Numbered from the stretch's first letter, positions 1 to 7,535 are shown. The stretch is DNA of 12,548 bases from Sphingomonadales bacterium UBA658 (GCA_002299195.1 DBOA01000123.1:1-12548); one strand, 5' to 3'. The notes: generated by a model from the sequence alone, not told the origin. Numbers and translations are program-made.

Positions 1-72
1 GAGGCAGTGACTTTCCTGAAAATCGTCAAAGAGGCGATTGAAGACCCGACCCGGTTGTTGATCGACCTTTAA
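1..72 (+). CDS. odhB: 2-oxoglutarate dehydrogenase E2 (dihydrolipoyllysine succinyltransferase), C-terminal end only
   Basis: The first reading frame is open from the left edge to TAA at 70-72 and gives 23 residues ending in EDPTRLLIDL. This matches the conserved C-terminal tail of the E2o catalytic domain, which typically ends in DPTRLLLDV or a close variant. E2o transfers the succinyl group from lipoamide to CoA in the TCA cycle and forms the core of the 2-oxoglutarate dehydrogenase complex in the cytoplasm. The gene is cut by the window edge, so only the tail can be judged. The gene directly downstream encodes E3 of the same complex, which supports the call. The stop codon lies partly inside the ribosome binding site of lpdA, so the two are almost certainly co-transcribed. 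The alternative, E2 of pyruvate dehydrogenase, usually has a different tail. Confidence 0.88.
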   Translation, partial: EAVTFLKIVKEAIEDPTRLLIDL

Positions 73-76
73 GGAG
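71..76 (+). promoter_or_regulatory. Ribosome binding site of lpdA
   Basis: AAGGAG lies 7 bases before the ATG at 84 and overlaps the last two bases of the odhB stop codon. It fixes the lpdA start and indicates tight translational linkage of E2 and E3. Confidence 0.8.
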
Positions 77-83
77 CTGAGCA

Positions 84-1493
84 ATGGCAGAACATGATTA
101 TGACCTGATCGTTATCGGTGCAGGTCCGGGCGGTTATGTTGCCGCAATCCGTGCCGCGCAACTCGGCCTGAAAACAGCGTGCGTCGAAAGCCGCGAGACA
201 TTGGGCGGCACATGCCTCAACGTCGGCTGCATTCCGTCGAAAGCTTTGCTGCATGCGTCCGAAATGTACCATGAGGCACAATCGGGTTCGCTGGCGAAAT
301 TCGGTATCGATTTTAAGGGCGTCTCGCTTAACCTCGATCAAATGCACGCCGAAAAAGCGAAGGCTGTGTCCGAATTGACCGGCGGCATCGAGTTTCTGTT
401 TAAAAAGAACAAGGTTGATTGGCTCAAGGGCCGCGCCGCGTTCACGTCCGCCAACAGCATTGATGTAGCCGGCAAAAATTACACCGCCAAAAACATCATG
501 GTCGCGACAGGATCATCGGTAACGCCATTGCCCGGTGTCGAAATAGACCAAAAGGTTATCGTCGATTCCACCGGCGCGCTGGCATTGCCAAAGGTGCCAA
601 AGCACATGGTCGTCATTGGCGGCGGTGTCATTGGACTTGAGCTCGGCAGTGTGTGGTTGCGTCTTGGCGCGCAAGTGACGGTGGTCGAATATCTTGACCA
701 GATCCTGCCCGGCATGGACGGCGAAGTCCGCAAGGAAGCAGCCAAGATCTTCAAGAAACAGGGCTTCAACCTGCGCATGGGCACCAAGGTTACCGGCGCA
801 ACGGTAAAGGGCGGCGTGGCCACGCTGACGGTTGAACCATCAGCAGGCGGTGCCAGCGAGACGATTGAAGCCGATTGCGTACTTGTGGCGATTGGTCGCC
901 GCGCAAACACCGATGGCCTTGCAATGGAGAAAGCGGGTCTCACGGTCAATGCGCGCGGGCAGATTGAAATCGGTCATGATTTCCAGACCAATGTTCCCGG
1001 CATCTACGCGATTGGCGACGTTTGCCCCGGTCCGATGCTGGCGCATAAGGCCGAAGACGAAGGCATTGCCGCGGCTGAATTTGTTGCGGGCCTAACGGGC
1101 ATCGTCAACCATGACGTCATCCCGGGCGTTGTCTACACCTACCCTGAGATTGCCAGCGTTGGCCTGACCGAAGAAGAAGCCAAAGAACATGCTTCGGCTT
1201 CGGGTGGCGAGATCAAAGTTGGCAAATTCCCGATGATGGCCAACAGCCGTGCGAAAACAAATCGCACCACGGATGGTTTTGTCAAAGTCATTGCCGATGC
1301 AAAAACCGACCGCGTGCTTGGCGTGCATATCATCGCATCCATCGCCGGAAGCATGATCGCTGAAGCAGCCGTGGCTATGGAATTCGGTGCAACGTCGGAA
1401 GACATCGCATACACCTGCCATGCCCACCCGACCCATGCCGAAGCCTTGAAGGAAGCGGCCATGGCCGTGACCGGCAAACCAATCCACATGTGA
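84..1493 (+). CDS. lpdA: Dihydrolipoyl dehydrogenase (E3)
   Basis: This FAD-dependent enzyme reoxidises dihydrolipoamide on the E2 subunits of 2-oxo acid dehydrogenase complexes and passes the electrons to NAD+. It acts in the cytoplasm as a homodimer. The 469 residues are the usual length. Visible motifs in order are the FAD-binding GAGPGG (12-17), the redox disulfide in GTCLNVGCIPSK (Cys44 and Cys49), the NAD-binding GGGVIG (179-184), the second FAD motif YAIGDV near residue 310, and the C-terminal catalytic dyad in HAHPTHAEA (His448, Glu453). All catalytic residues are present. The ATG at 84 has a good ribosome site and fits the family N-terminus. The gene follows odhB directly, so its main partner is probably 2-oxoglutarate dehydrogenase. 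Its stop overlaps the start of the next gene. Confidence 0.97.
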   Translation: MAEHDYDLIVIGAGPGGYVAAIRAAQLGLKTACVESRETLGGTCLNVGCIPSKALLHASEMYHEAQSGSLAKFGIDFKGVSLNLDQMHAEKAKAVSELTGGIEFLFKKNKVDWLKGRAAFTSANSIDVAGKNYTAKNIMVATGSSVTPLPGVEIDQKVIVDSTGALALPKVPKHMVVIGGGVIGLELGSVWLRLGAQVTVVEYLDQILPGMDGEVRKEAAKIFKKQGFNLRMGTKVTGATVKGGVATLTVEPSAGGASETIEADCVLVAIGRRANTDGLAMEKAGLTVNARGQIEIGHDFQTNVPGIYAIGDVCPGPMLAHKAEDEGIAAAEFVAGLTGIVNHDVIPGVVYTYPEIASVGLTEEEAKEHASASGGEIKVGKFPMMANSRAKTNRTTDGFVKVIADAKTDRVLGVHIIASIAGSMIAEAAVAMEFGATSEDIAYTCHAHPTHAEALKEAAMAVTGKPIHM

Positions 1494-2119
1494 TGATTAC
1501 CCAAGCGGCCCAAATAGCCCCGGCCATGATTTCATGGCTGGACCTATTTGGGATCGCTGTGTTTGCCGCATCGGGTGCACTCGCCGCGGCGCAACGCAAA
1601 CAGACGCTCGTGACGTTCTCTTTCTTTGCGCTGGTTACCGGTGTGGGTGGTGGCACTGTTCGCGACCTGCTCATCGGTGCGCCCGTTTTCTGGGTGCAGG
1701 ATTGGCGTTTTGCAGCAACCTGCCTTGTCACCGCCGGGCTGGTCTGGGTAACGCCGCAGCATCTTTGGAAGCCGCGTGCGCTTGACTGGTTTGATGCGGT
1801 GGGCATTGCCATTTACGCTGTGTTCGGCACCTGGAAATCACTTACACTGGGCGTTCCATTGTTACCGGCCATGATGATGGGCGTCATCACCGCCTGCGTC
1901 GGCGGCATCATTCGCGATGTGCTGGCGGGTGAGCCATCGATCCTGCTGAAACCCGAAATCTATGTAACAGCTGCAGCGCTGGCATCAGGCCTTTTTGGCC
2001 TATCATTATTTGTCGGCATACCCGTTCTGCCCGCCGCGATTTTCAGCGCAACTGCCGGTTTTGCCTTGCGGGCGATGGCGATTTGGAAAGGCTGGGCAAT
2101 CCCCGCCTATCGGGGATAG
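1493..2119 (+). CDS. TRIC/UPF0126 family membrane protein (YadS/YicG-like)
   Basis: This is a 208-residue, very hydrophobic protein with about seven membrane segments. It contains two repeated signature loops, GVGGGTVRDLLIG and VGGIIRDVLAGE. These define the bacterial UPF0126 family, which is homologous to trimeric intracellular cation (TRIC) channels. Each half carries one glycine-rich motif, consistent with the internal duplication of the family. The product should sit in the inner membrane; the physiological ion or substrate is not known from the sequence. The ATG at 1493 shares its A with the lpdA TGA stop. A GTG one codon earlier (1490) and an in-frame ATG at 1526 are alternatives, and none has a clear ribosome site, so termination-reinitiation after lpdA is plausible. 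The family call is firm; the link to E3 function is only positional. Confidence 0.9.
   Translation: MITQAAQIAPAMISWLDLFGIAVFAASGALAAAQRKQTLVTFSFFALVTGVGGGTVRDLLIGAPVFWVQDWRFAATCLVTAGLVWVTPQHLWKPRALDWFDAVGIAIYAVFGTWKSLTLGVPLLPAMMMGVITACVGGIIRDVLAGEPSILLKPEIYVTAAALASGLFGLSLFVGIPVLPAAIFSATAGFALRAMAIWKGWAIPAYRG
2099..2117. terminator. Hairpin between convergent genes, possible bidirectional terminator
   Basis: ATCCCCG and CGGGGAT form a perfect 7-base-pair stem around a 5-base loop, spanning the final codons and stop of the TRIC gene. The msrA stop lies 16 bases further on from the opposite side. A hairpin between converging genes suggests transcription termination, but there is no U-tract on either strand, so it is a weak intrinsic terminator at best. 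Confidence 0.4.
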
Positions 2120-2132
2120 GGTCAGGACCTAG

Positions 2133-2834
2133 TTACCGCACGCGGCTCGGGAAAAGCTTCTTTAAATTCGCAATTTTCGGTTTGTCCCATTGCACAATAT
2201 ATGGGTGCCTTGGGTTCTTCGCCATGAAGTCCTGATGATAGCGTTCGGCAGGAAAGAAACTGATGGGCTCCAACGTCGTCACAATGGGTTTCTTCCAATA
2301 TCCACCCTTGTCCAATTGCGCCACATAGGCACGCGCCATCTTTTGCTGTGCTGCATTCGCGGGGAATATCGCGGATCTATATTGCTTGCCGCGGTCCGGA
2401 CCCTGACGGTTCAATTGGGTCGGATCATGCGCCACTGAAAAGAATATGTGCAGCAGTTCGCCATAGCTCACCACCGCAGGGTTATATTGGATGCGAACCG
2501 ATTCAGCATGCCGCGTGACGCCCGAACTGACGAGATCATAGTCAGCCGTTGATCGCGTTCCGCCGGAATAGCCCGACTCCACGCGCGTCACGCCCTTCAC
2601 GCGTTCAAACACAGCCTCCACACCCCAGAAGCAACCACCGGCAAAAACCGCCGTCTGTATGCCCTTTGGTTCAACAATTTTCGTAAAGGGCGCGGCGATC
2701 CGAATGCCCTCTTCGGCATGCGCAGTGCCAACAGCGGATCCAAAGTCGGAACCGCATCCTGTCACCAAACCAAACAGCAGCGCGACATGTACCGCGCGGA
2801 TAACGTATTTAGGGGTTCGGGGCAGCCGCTTCAT
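2133..2834 (-). CDS. msrA: Peptide-methionine (S)-S-oxide reductase MsrA, predicted lipoprotein
   Basis: MsrA reduces methionine-S-sulfoxide in proteins back to methionine. The active-site motif GGCFWGVE (catalytic Cys68) and the later signature YHQDF are present, and the MsrA domain covers about residues 59-220 of 233. The N-terminus has basic residues, a hydrophobic stretch and a lipobox VTGC (Cys27), so it is probably exported and lipid-anchored in the envelope. A signal peptidase I site after AHA (38-40) is a less likely alternative. The ATG at 2834 was chosen because GGAGG lies 8 bases upstream and the signal peptide starts there; the frame extends 30 codons upstream without such support. 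Oddly, the only cysteines are Cys27 and Cys68, so the usual C-terminal resolving cysteines are missing. The start overlaps the small gene upstream by 26 bases. Confidence 0.93.
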   Translation of the reverse strand: MKRLPRTPKYVIRAVHVALLFGLVTGCGSDFGSAVGTAHAEEGIRIAAPFTKIVEPKGIQTAVFAGGCFWGVEAVFERVKGVTRVESGYSGGTRSTADYDLVSSGVTRHAESVRIQYNPAVVSYGELLHIFFSVAHDPTQLNRQGPDRGKQYRSAIFPANAAQQKMARAYVAQLDKGGYWKKPIVTTLEPISFFPAERYHQDFMAKNPRHPYIVQWDKPKIANLKKLFPSRVR

Positions 2835-2991
2835 ATGATGGACCTCCAACGGACACAGATCGCGTGGCTTCTGCATTATGATCATTCGCGCTGGCAGGTT
2901 TGATGATGGCCAGTCCAGCCACACCTAGCGCAAATCCACCAGCCAGGCTGAGGAAAAGATCCGAACGCACAAAGTTATAAAGACGGTCCAT
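2809..2991 (-). CDS. Small hypothetical membrane protein, 60 residues
   Basis: I do not recognise a family. The product begins MDRLYNFVRSDLFLSLAGG and has one hydrophobic segment at about residues 12-32, rich in Gly, Ala and Leu. A polar tail of about 27 residues follows, rich in Ser, Ala, Glu and Pro. It looks like a single-pass inner membrane protein or uncleaved signal anchor; PASA near residue 34 could also be a signal peptidase site. The ATG at 2991 has only a weak upstream purine stretch (AGAGA). The gene ends inside the first codons of msrA (26-base overlap, different frame), so the two may be translated together. The residue pattern looks like protein rather than a shadow frame, but a chance frame cannot be excluded. 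Confidence 0.6.
   Translation of the reverse strand: MDRLYNFVRSDLFLSLAGGFALGVAGLAIIKPASANDHNAEATRSVSVGGPSYEAAAPNP
2843..2847 (-). promoter_or_regulatory. Ribosome binding site of msrA
   Basis: On the minus strand GGAGG lies 8 bases before the ATG at 2834. It decides the msrA start in favour of the version with a lipoprotein signal peptide, and it lies inside the coding sequence of the upstream small gene. Confidence 0.75.
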
Positions 2992-3048
2992 ATTTTATCT
3001 CTGACATATTGCGCAGATGGGCGCCGAAACAGCTATGTGCGTCGGCTT

Positions 3049-3087
3049 AAAAAGGCTTCACCAGAAAGCACATTAAAGGTGCATGAA
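3049..3087 (-). terminator. Weak terminator-like structure downstream of the aminotransferase
   Basis: On the minus strand, TTC-CACC pairs with GGTG-GAA with a 3-base bulge, followed shortly by five Ts. It lies 30 bases after the aminotransferase stop and before the small membrane gene, where a terminator would be expected. The stem is short and bulged, so this is tentative. Nothing else clear is seen in the 125-base gap 2992-3116, including no convincing promoter. Confidence 0.25.
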
Positions 3088-3116
3088 CGCCGTTCAGCGT
3101 GACGCCGGTGTTGCGA

Positions 3117-4325
3117 TCATATGAGTGCGGCGCACGCTGCTTGAATACGCGTGCATGCTTCCTTGAGGATATCCGACGATGTTGCATAAGAAATCCGGAA
3201 GCCCGGCGACAGACCGAAGGCCCCGCCATGCACCGCAGCCACGCGGTAATCATCGAGGAAATAATCGATGAGGTCCGCATCGGTTTCGATCTTCTTACCC
3301 TTGGGCGTCGTCTTGCCCATCACGCCCGTTGCGTCGGGATAGACATAAAATGCGCCCTCTGGCGTTGGGCAGCTAAGCCCTGGTGCGTCGTTCAGCATCG
3401 CGACGACAAGGTCGCGGCGTTCGCGGAAAGCGATATTGCGTTCCCGCAAGAAATCCTGTGGTCCGTTAAGCGCAGCCAACACGGCATATTGTGAGATTGA
3501 GCAGGGATTGCTCGTCGATTGCGATTGCAAATCCGCCATCGCCTTAATCAACCATGCCGGGCCACCAGCATAGCCGATGCGCCAACCGGTCATGGCATAG
3601 GCCTTGGACGCGCCATTCATGGTGAGGGTGCGGTCATAGAGTTCGGGGCACACCTGAAGCATCGTCGCAAAGGGCGCCTGCGCATACCAAATATGTTCGT
3701 ACATATCGTCGGACAGCAACATGACGTGCGGATGGCGCAGCAGCACTGCACCCAATTCTTTCAATTCAGCCGCATCATAAGCGGCGCCGGTTGGGTTGGA
3801 CGGCGAATTGAGGATCAACCAGCGCGTCTTCGGCGTAATCGCGGCTTCAAGTTGCTCTGGCGTGATTTTATAATTTTGCGCCGCAGTCGCCATAACGATC
3901 ACGGGCGTTCCGCCGGCGAATTGAACGATATCGGGATAGCTGACCCAATAAGGCGCAGGGATGATGACCTCATCGCCCGTATCAATCGTTGCGACCAGGG
4001 CGTTAAACAATGTGTGCTTGCCGCCGGAGTTTACCGTGATCTGCTTTGGCGTATATTCAATGCCATTGTCGCGCTTGAATTTTGCAATGATCGCCTGCTT
4101 GAGCGGGGCGATACCGTCCACGGCGGTATATTTCGTCATGCCGTCACGAATGGCCTGAATGGCGGCGTCTTTGACGAATTCTGGCGTGTCAAAATCGGGT
4201 TCACCCGCCGACAGTCCAATGACATCAATGCCCTGCGATTTAAGGTCAATCACGCGTCCGGACATGGCAAGCGTCGCTGAAGGGGCAATCCGGCCGAGCG
4301 CGGCCGACAGACGGTCATTCATCAT
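3117..4325 (-). CDS. Class I PLP-dependent aminotransferase (aspartate aminotransferase type)
   Basis: This fold type I aminotransferase most probably moves the amino group between aspartate and 2-oxoglutarate in the cytoplasm. The 402 residues are the usual length for the I-gamma aspartate/prephenate aminotransferase subgroup (AspC/AatA of Rhizobium and Thermus type). Visible motifs are GLSAGEPDFDTPE near residue 38, NSPSNPTGA for the cofactor region, the Schiff-base lysine in GASKAYAMTGWRIG (Lys241), and the substrate carboxylate-binding arginine in GFRISYATS (Arg377). Two ATG codons in tandem (4325 and 4322) and a TTG at 4328 are possible starts, and no strong ribosome site separates them. 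It follows pabBC by 62 bases on the same strand and may end that operon. Aspartate and aromatic or prephenate specificity cannot be told apart by eye, so no gene symbol is given. Confidence 0.92.
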   Translation of the reverse strand: MMNDRLSAALGRIAPSATLAMSGRVIDLKSQGIDVIGLSAGEPDFDTPEFVKDAAIQAIRDGMTKYTAVDGIAPLKQAIIAKFKRDNGIEYTPKQITVNSGGKHTLFNALVATIDTGDEVIIPAPYWVSYPDIVQFAGGTPVIVMATAAQNYKITPEQLEAAITPKTRWLILNSPSNPTGAAYDAAELKELGAVLLRHPHVMLLSDDMYEHIWYAQAPFATMLQVCPELYDRTLTMNGASKAYAMTGWRIGYAGGPAWLIKAMADLQSQSTSNPCSISQYAVLAALNGPQDFLRERNIAFRERRDLVVAMLNDAPGLSCPTPEGAFYVYPDATGVMGKTTPKGKKIETDADLIDYFLDDYRVAAVHGGAFGLSPGFRISYATSSDILKEACTRIQAACAALI

Positions 4326-4387
4326 CAAAACTTTCGGGCAAAAATTGAACAGAAGTTGCGCGCTTGCCCCTAAAGCCTCGCTAAAAG

Positions 4388-6142
4388 TTACGCAACCCTA
4401 TGCGCTCTTATTAATCCACGTGCGCTGTTCCCGACAAAAAAACCACCCGCCAAATCGTCGACCGTCAAATCCGCCTCTTGGGCTTCTCCAGCGTCGATCA
4501 GCGCGCGGCGAAGCACAGATGGCAATAGCCCGGTTTCAAGCCGCGGCGTCAGTAAAACGCCATCCCGTTCCACAAACAAGGCCGTGATGCTACCTTCGGT
4601 TAAACGGCCATCGGCACCAACGAAGATCACTTCGTCACAATCCGTCCGCGCTTTTCGGGCGTTGTCGTAAAAAGCCCGATCGCTTATCTTGTGCCGAAGC
4701 CGGAAATCTTCGACAGCGACAGGCAGTGGGACAACGGCAACGCGCCAGTCGGTCACATCCTGAAGCGGGCTGATCTCAATTGCGACTGCACCATGCCGGG
4801 AAACCATCAGCCGGATTTTCGAAAGCTGATCGAGATGGAAAATGCTGGCGTGCAGCCGGTTGCGCAATGCGTGCCGGTCAAATTCAAATCCGAACAACAT
4901 TGCGCTGGTCTTCATGCGCTCCAAATGCAGCTCCAGCCGAAGGATACCGGCCATCGGTTCAAAACGCATGGTTTCGATCAGATCAAATCCGGTATCGTCC
5001 AATTTGGCAAAATCCCCCTTGGCCAAACATTCTGCCCATTCATCTGCTTCGTTGGAATCGGCGACAACGCCTGATCCTAGCCCGAGTGAAAGCGTCTTTG
5101 TTGAATCGCACAAGGTAAAGGTACGAATGGCAACGTTGAAGGCGGCATCCCCATTGGCATCAATGCGCCCGATGGAGCCGCAATATATTCCACGAGGCGC
5201 GGTTTCCACTTCTTCAACGACCTGCATCGCGCGGATTTTCGGCGCGCCTGTAATCGACCCGCATGGAAATAATGCCGTTATGACGTCAACCGCATCCACA
5301 CCTTCGTTCAGCACACCCGTGACGGTCGAGGTCATCTGATGAACCGTGGGATAGCTTTCGACATGAAACAATTCAGGCACGGCGACAGTGCCCGCGGCGC
5401 ACACACGGGACAGATCATTGCGGAGGAGATCGACGATCATCAAATTTTCCGCCCGTTGTTTCGGGTCCGCGCGCAAGCGCTCCGTAACATCGCTATCATG
5501 TTGCGGGTCGGCTTGCCTTTGTGCCGTACCCTTCATCGGTTTTGTGGTTACGCGTTGGTCTTTCAGCGCGAAAAACAGTTCGGGTGAAAAGGACAGATAA
5601 TGCGTGTCCCCCGTGTAGATGACACCGCCATAGCCCGCCTTCGCGCGGCCGCGCAGCGCCGCATATACGGCCAGCGGATCGCCCGCATAATCGGCCGAAA
5701 GCGGAAAGGTCAGATTGGCCTGATAAATGTCCCCGGCGTGGATAAAATCCTGAACCGCCGCAAAGGCATCGCCATATTCTGCGCGCGAAACCCCGGGGCG
5801 CAATTCAGACACCCATGCCCCCGCCGGATCGGGTAGATATGACGGCACGACGTCAGCCGAGATTGTGCTGTAGCCGCGAAACAAACCGAACCACGCCAGT
5901 GGCCCGCTGCGTTCTTGCCCAAGATTGGGGAGGAAATGCTGCCCACATTCATAGCCCAAAAACCCCGCGGCATGCAGCCCGGCGCGCTGCGCATCACGCA
6001 GCGCATCAAGCACGGCGTCGACTTCATCAAAGCTGTTCGCGGTCCATATTTCAACCGGGTCAGTATATAGCCGTGCAGGCGACGCACCGTGGATGCGGGC
6101 ATCGTCGAGCAGCACATAAGGGCGATCTGTCGGGATCTTCAT
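4388..6142 (-). CDS. pabBC: Fused aminodeoxychorismate synthase component I and aminodeoxychorismate lyase (PabB-PabC)
   Basis: The protein makes p-aminobenzoate for folate. The first part aminates chorismate, using ammonia from a PabA-type glutaminase encoded elsewhere. The second part eliminates pyruvate from aminodeoxychorismate. Residues about 1-350 carry the chorismate-binding fold with KPMKGTAQR (Lys204), ENLMIVDLLRNDLSRV, CGSITGAPKIRAM and GLGSGVVADSNE. The lysine in KGT marks PabB; anthranilate synthase TrpE has alanine there. From about residue 370 a class IV PLP fold follows: FDLIETMR, the likely Schiff-base lysine in HKISDRAFYDNAR (Lys485), DGRLTEGSITALF and GLLPSVLRR. The ATG at 6142 gives 584 residues with a family-like N-terminus (PYVLLDDAR). 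A TTG at 6169 would add nine residues and leave only 4 bases to fghA; neither start has a clear ribosome site. Confidence 0.94.
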   Translation of the reverse strand: MKIPTDRPYVLLDDARIHGASPARLYTDPVEIWTANSFDEVDAVLDALRDAQRAGLHAAGFLGYECGQHFLPNLGQERSGPLAWFGLFRGYSTISADVVPSYLPDPAGAWVSELRPGVSRAEYGDAFAAVQDFIHAGDIYQANLTFPLSADYAGDPLAVYAALRGRAKAGYGGVIYTGDTHYLSFSPELFFALKDQRVTTKPMKGTAQRQADPQHDSDVTERLRADPKQRAENLMIVDLLRNDLSRVCAAGTVAVPELFHVESYPTVHQMTSTVTGVLNEGVDAVDVITALFPCGSITGAPKIRAMQVVEEVETAPRGIYCGSIGRIDANGDAAFNVAIRTFTLCDSTKTLSLGLGSGVVADSNEADEWAECLAKGDFAKLDDTGFDLIETMRFEPMAGILRLELHLERMKTSAMLFGFEFDRHALRNRLHASIFHLDQLSKIRLMVSRHGAVAIEISPLQDVTDWRVAVVPLPVAVEDFRLRHKISDRAFYDNARKARTDCDEVIFVGADGRLTEGSITALFVERDGVLLTPRLETGLLPSVLRRALIDAGEAQEADLTVDDLAGGFFVGNSARGLIRAHRVA

Positions 6143-6173
6143 ATGCGCAGCAGAATCGACAATACCCAAGGCT

Positions 6174-7019
6174 TTAGCCGTTTAGCCGTTCCGCATGCCA
6201 AGCGAGATGGTCAGCCATAAAGGTCGAGATGAAATAATAGCTGTGATCATATCCCGGCTGCATACGAATTTCCGCAGGCTGCCCAACCGCGGCGCATTGT
6301 TCGACGAGCAAATGCGTCTTGAGCTGTGACTCGAGGAAATTGTCCGCGAGGCCTTGGTCGACCAACAGGTCAGGCAAGCGTGCGCCATCTGCCAACAACG
6401 CAACGCTGTCATATGCACGCCATTGCGCACGGTCATCGCCAAGATAGCCGCCCAAAGCCTTTTCACCCCAAGGACAATTTAACGGCGATACGATCGGCGA
6501 AAATGCTGACGTCGACTTATACTTGCCGGGGTTACGCAGACTGATCGTCAGTGCGCCATGCCCGCCCATGGAATGCCCCATAATGGCTTGCCGCTGCATA
6601 TCCGCAGGGAAATGCGCGGCGATGATATCAGGCAATTCACGCTCGATATAATCTTGCATCCGGTAATGGGTGTCGAAAGGCGAAGCGGTGGCGTTTACGT
6701 AAAATCCGGCGCCCAAACCAAAGTCATATGCGGCGTCGGCATCGTCGGGCACGCCTTCGCCGCGCGGGCTGGTGTCGGGCGCCACGAAAATCAAACCCAG
6801 CTCTGCACAGGCGCGGCGGAATTCGCCTTTCTCGGTCACATTTGCATGGGTGCAGGTCAGGCCCGACAAAAACCACACCACTGGCAAAATCTGGCCTTCT
6901 GCGTGCGGCGGGACATAGACTGAAAAAGTCATGTCGGTGCCGGTGGCTGATGAATGGTGCTTATAAACACCCTGCACGCCACCAAAGGCGATATTTTGAG
7001 AGACGGTTTCGAAAGTCAT
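6174..7019 (-). CDS. fghA: S-formylglutathione hydrolase
   Basis: This serine hydrolase splits S-formylglutathione into formate and glutathione, the second step of glutathione-dependent formaldehyde detoxification in the cytoplasm (also called frmB). The 281 residues fit the family (about 276-285). Visible features are the oxyanion-region segment WFLSGLTCTHANVTEKGEF, the nucleophile in GHSMGGHGAL (Ser150), the catalytic aspartate in VDQGLADNF (about Asp221) and the histidine in PGYDHSYYFI (His259). The ATG at 7019 was chosen because it forms an ATGA overlap with the upstream stop, has GGAG 5 bases upstream, and matches the family N-terminus. A longer open frame of 39 more codons runs inside the upstream gene and lacks support. 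The first-step dehydrogenase, adhC, lies two genes upstream on the same strand. Confidence 0.96.
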   Translation of the reverse strand: MTFETVSQNIAFGGVQGVYKHHSSATGTDMTFSVYVPPHAEGQILPVVWFLSGLTCTHANVTEKGEFRRACAELGLIFVAPDTSPRGEGVPDDADAAYDFGLGAGFYVNATASPFDTHYRMQDYIERELPDIIAAHFPADMQRQAIMGHSMGGHGALTISLRNPGKYKSTSAFSPIVSPLNCPWGEKALGGYLGDDRAQWRAYDSVALLADGARLPDLLVDQGLADNFLESQLKTHLLVEQCAAVGQPAEIRMQPGYDHSYYFISTFMADHLAWHAERLNG

Positions 7020-7522
7020 GCGGGCTCCAATGTCGGGATAGAAATAATCTGGGGCGGGTGCTGCCAATAGGTTTGCGCGCGCATAAGATCGCTGGTCGCA
7101 ATGCTTAAGGTCGCGCTGTTTCGCAGCGGGTGGCAATTGATAATGTCGGTTTGCGCTAACGCAGCATCAAGCACGAATTGGACAGCACAATCGGGGTCAT
7201 TGATTGCCGCCAAAGCGGTGACCGATCCCGGCGTAATGCCGAGCAGCCGTTCCATATCTTCGGCTTTACCAAAGCTGATGCGGCCGCAGCCGATAGCCGA
7301 TGGCAACGCCTTTAAATCAACGCGGGCTTCGGCGGGGACGGTGACCAGAAAATATGCGCCGTTCTTGTCTTTCAAAAACAGATTCTTGGTATGCGCACCG
7401 GCAATGTCGCGATTATGCGCTTCGCTCTCCGCCACCGTGAATACCGGCGCATGTTCATGCTTTTCATAAGCAATGCCGAGCGCGGCCAAGTCTTTATAAA
7501 GCTGCGCTTCGGCATCGTTCAT
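7016..7522 (-). CDS. YbaK/ProX-type tRNA-editing deacylase (prolyl-tRNA synthetase associated domain protein)
   Basis: The 168-residue protein belongs to the INS/YbaK superfamily of free-standing editing domains. These hydrolyse mischarged aminoacyl-tRNAPro such as Ala-tRNAPro. It is a single domain with HEHAPVFTVAESE near residues 22-34, then GAHTKNLFLKDK, whose lysine (Lys46) corresponds to the essential lysine of this family. YFLVT, a GKAEDMERLLGITPGSVT segment and a C-terminal CHPLRN loop follow. The segment KNLFLKDK with YFLVT resembles the PrdX/ProXp-ala subgroup more than YbaK (Cys-tRNAPro). The exact substrate is inferred, not seen. The ATG at 7522 gives the typical length. It lies 13 bases after the VOC gene stop, without a clear ribosome site, and the 3' end overlaps fghA by 4 bases (ATGA). 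Its place inside a formaldehyde operon is unexpected. Confidence 0.87.
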   Translation of the reverse strand: MNDAEAQLYKDLAALGIAYEKHEHAPVFTVAESEAHNRDIAGAHTKNLFLKDKNGAYFLVTVPAEARVDLKALPSAIGCGRISFGKAEDMERLLGITPGSVTALAAINDPDCAVQFVLDAALAQTDIINCHPLRNSATLSIATSDLMRAQTYWQHPPQIISIPTLEPA

Positions 7523-7535
7523 GATCGTAACACTA

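Noticed and set aside
2835..2924. A 30-codon N-terminal extension of msrA
   Set aside because: The extended start lacks a ribosome site and would bury the lipoprotein signal peptide. GGAGG at 2843-2847 favours the ATG at 2834.
3519..4280. A 253-codon open frame on the plus strand, antisense to the aminotransferase
   Set aside because: It is fully inside a well-supported aminotransferase gene, is rich in Arg, His and Ile as shadow frames are, and shows no domain or ribosome site.
4388..6142. Anthranilate synthase TrpE as identity for the chorismate-binding domain
   Set aside because: The motif reads KGT with lysine, the PabB form, and a PabC-like PLP domain is fused to it, so aminodeoxychorismate synthesis fits better.
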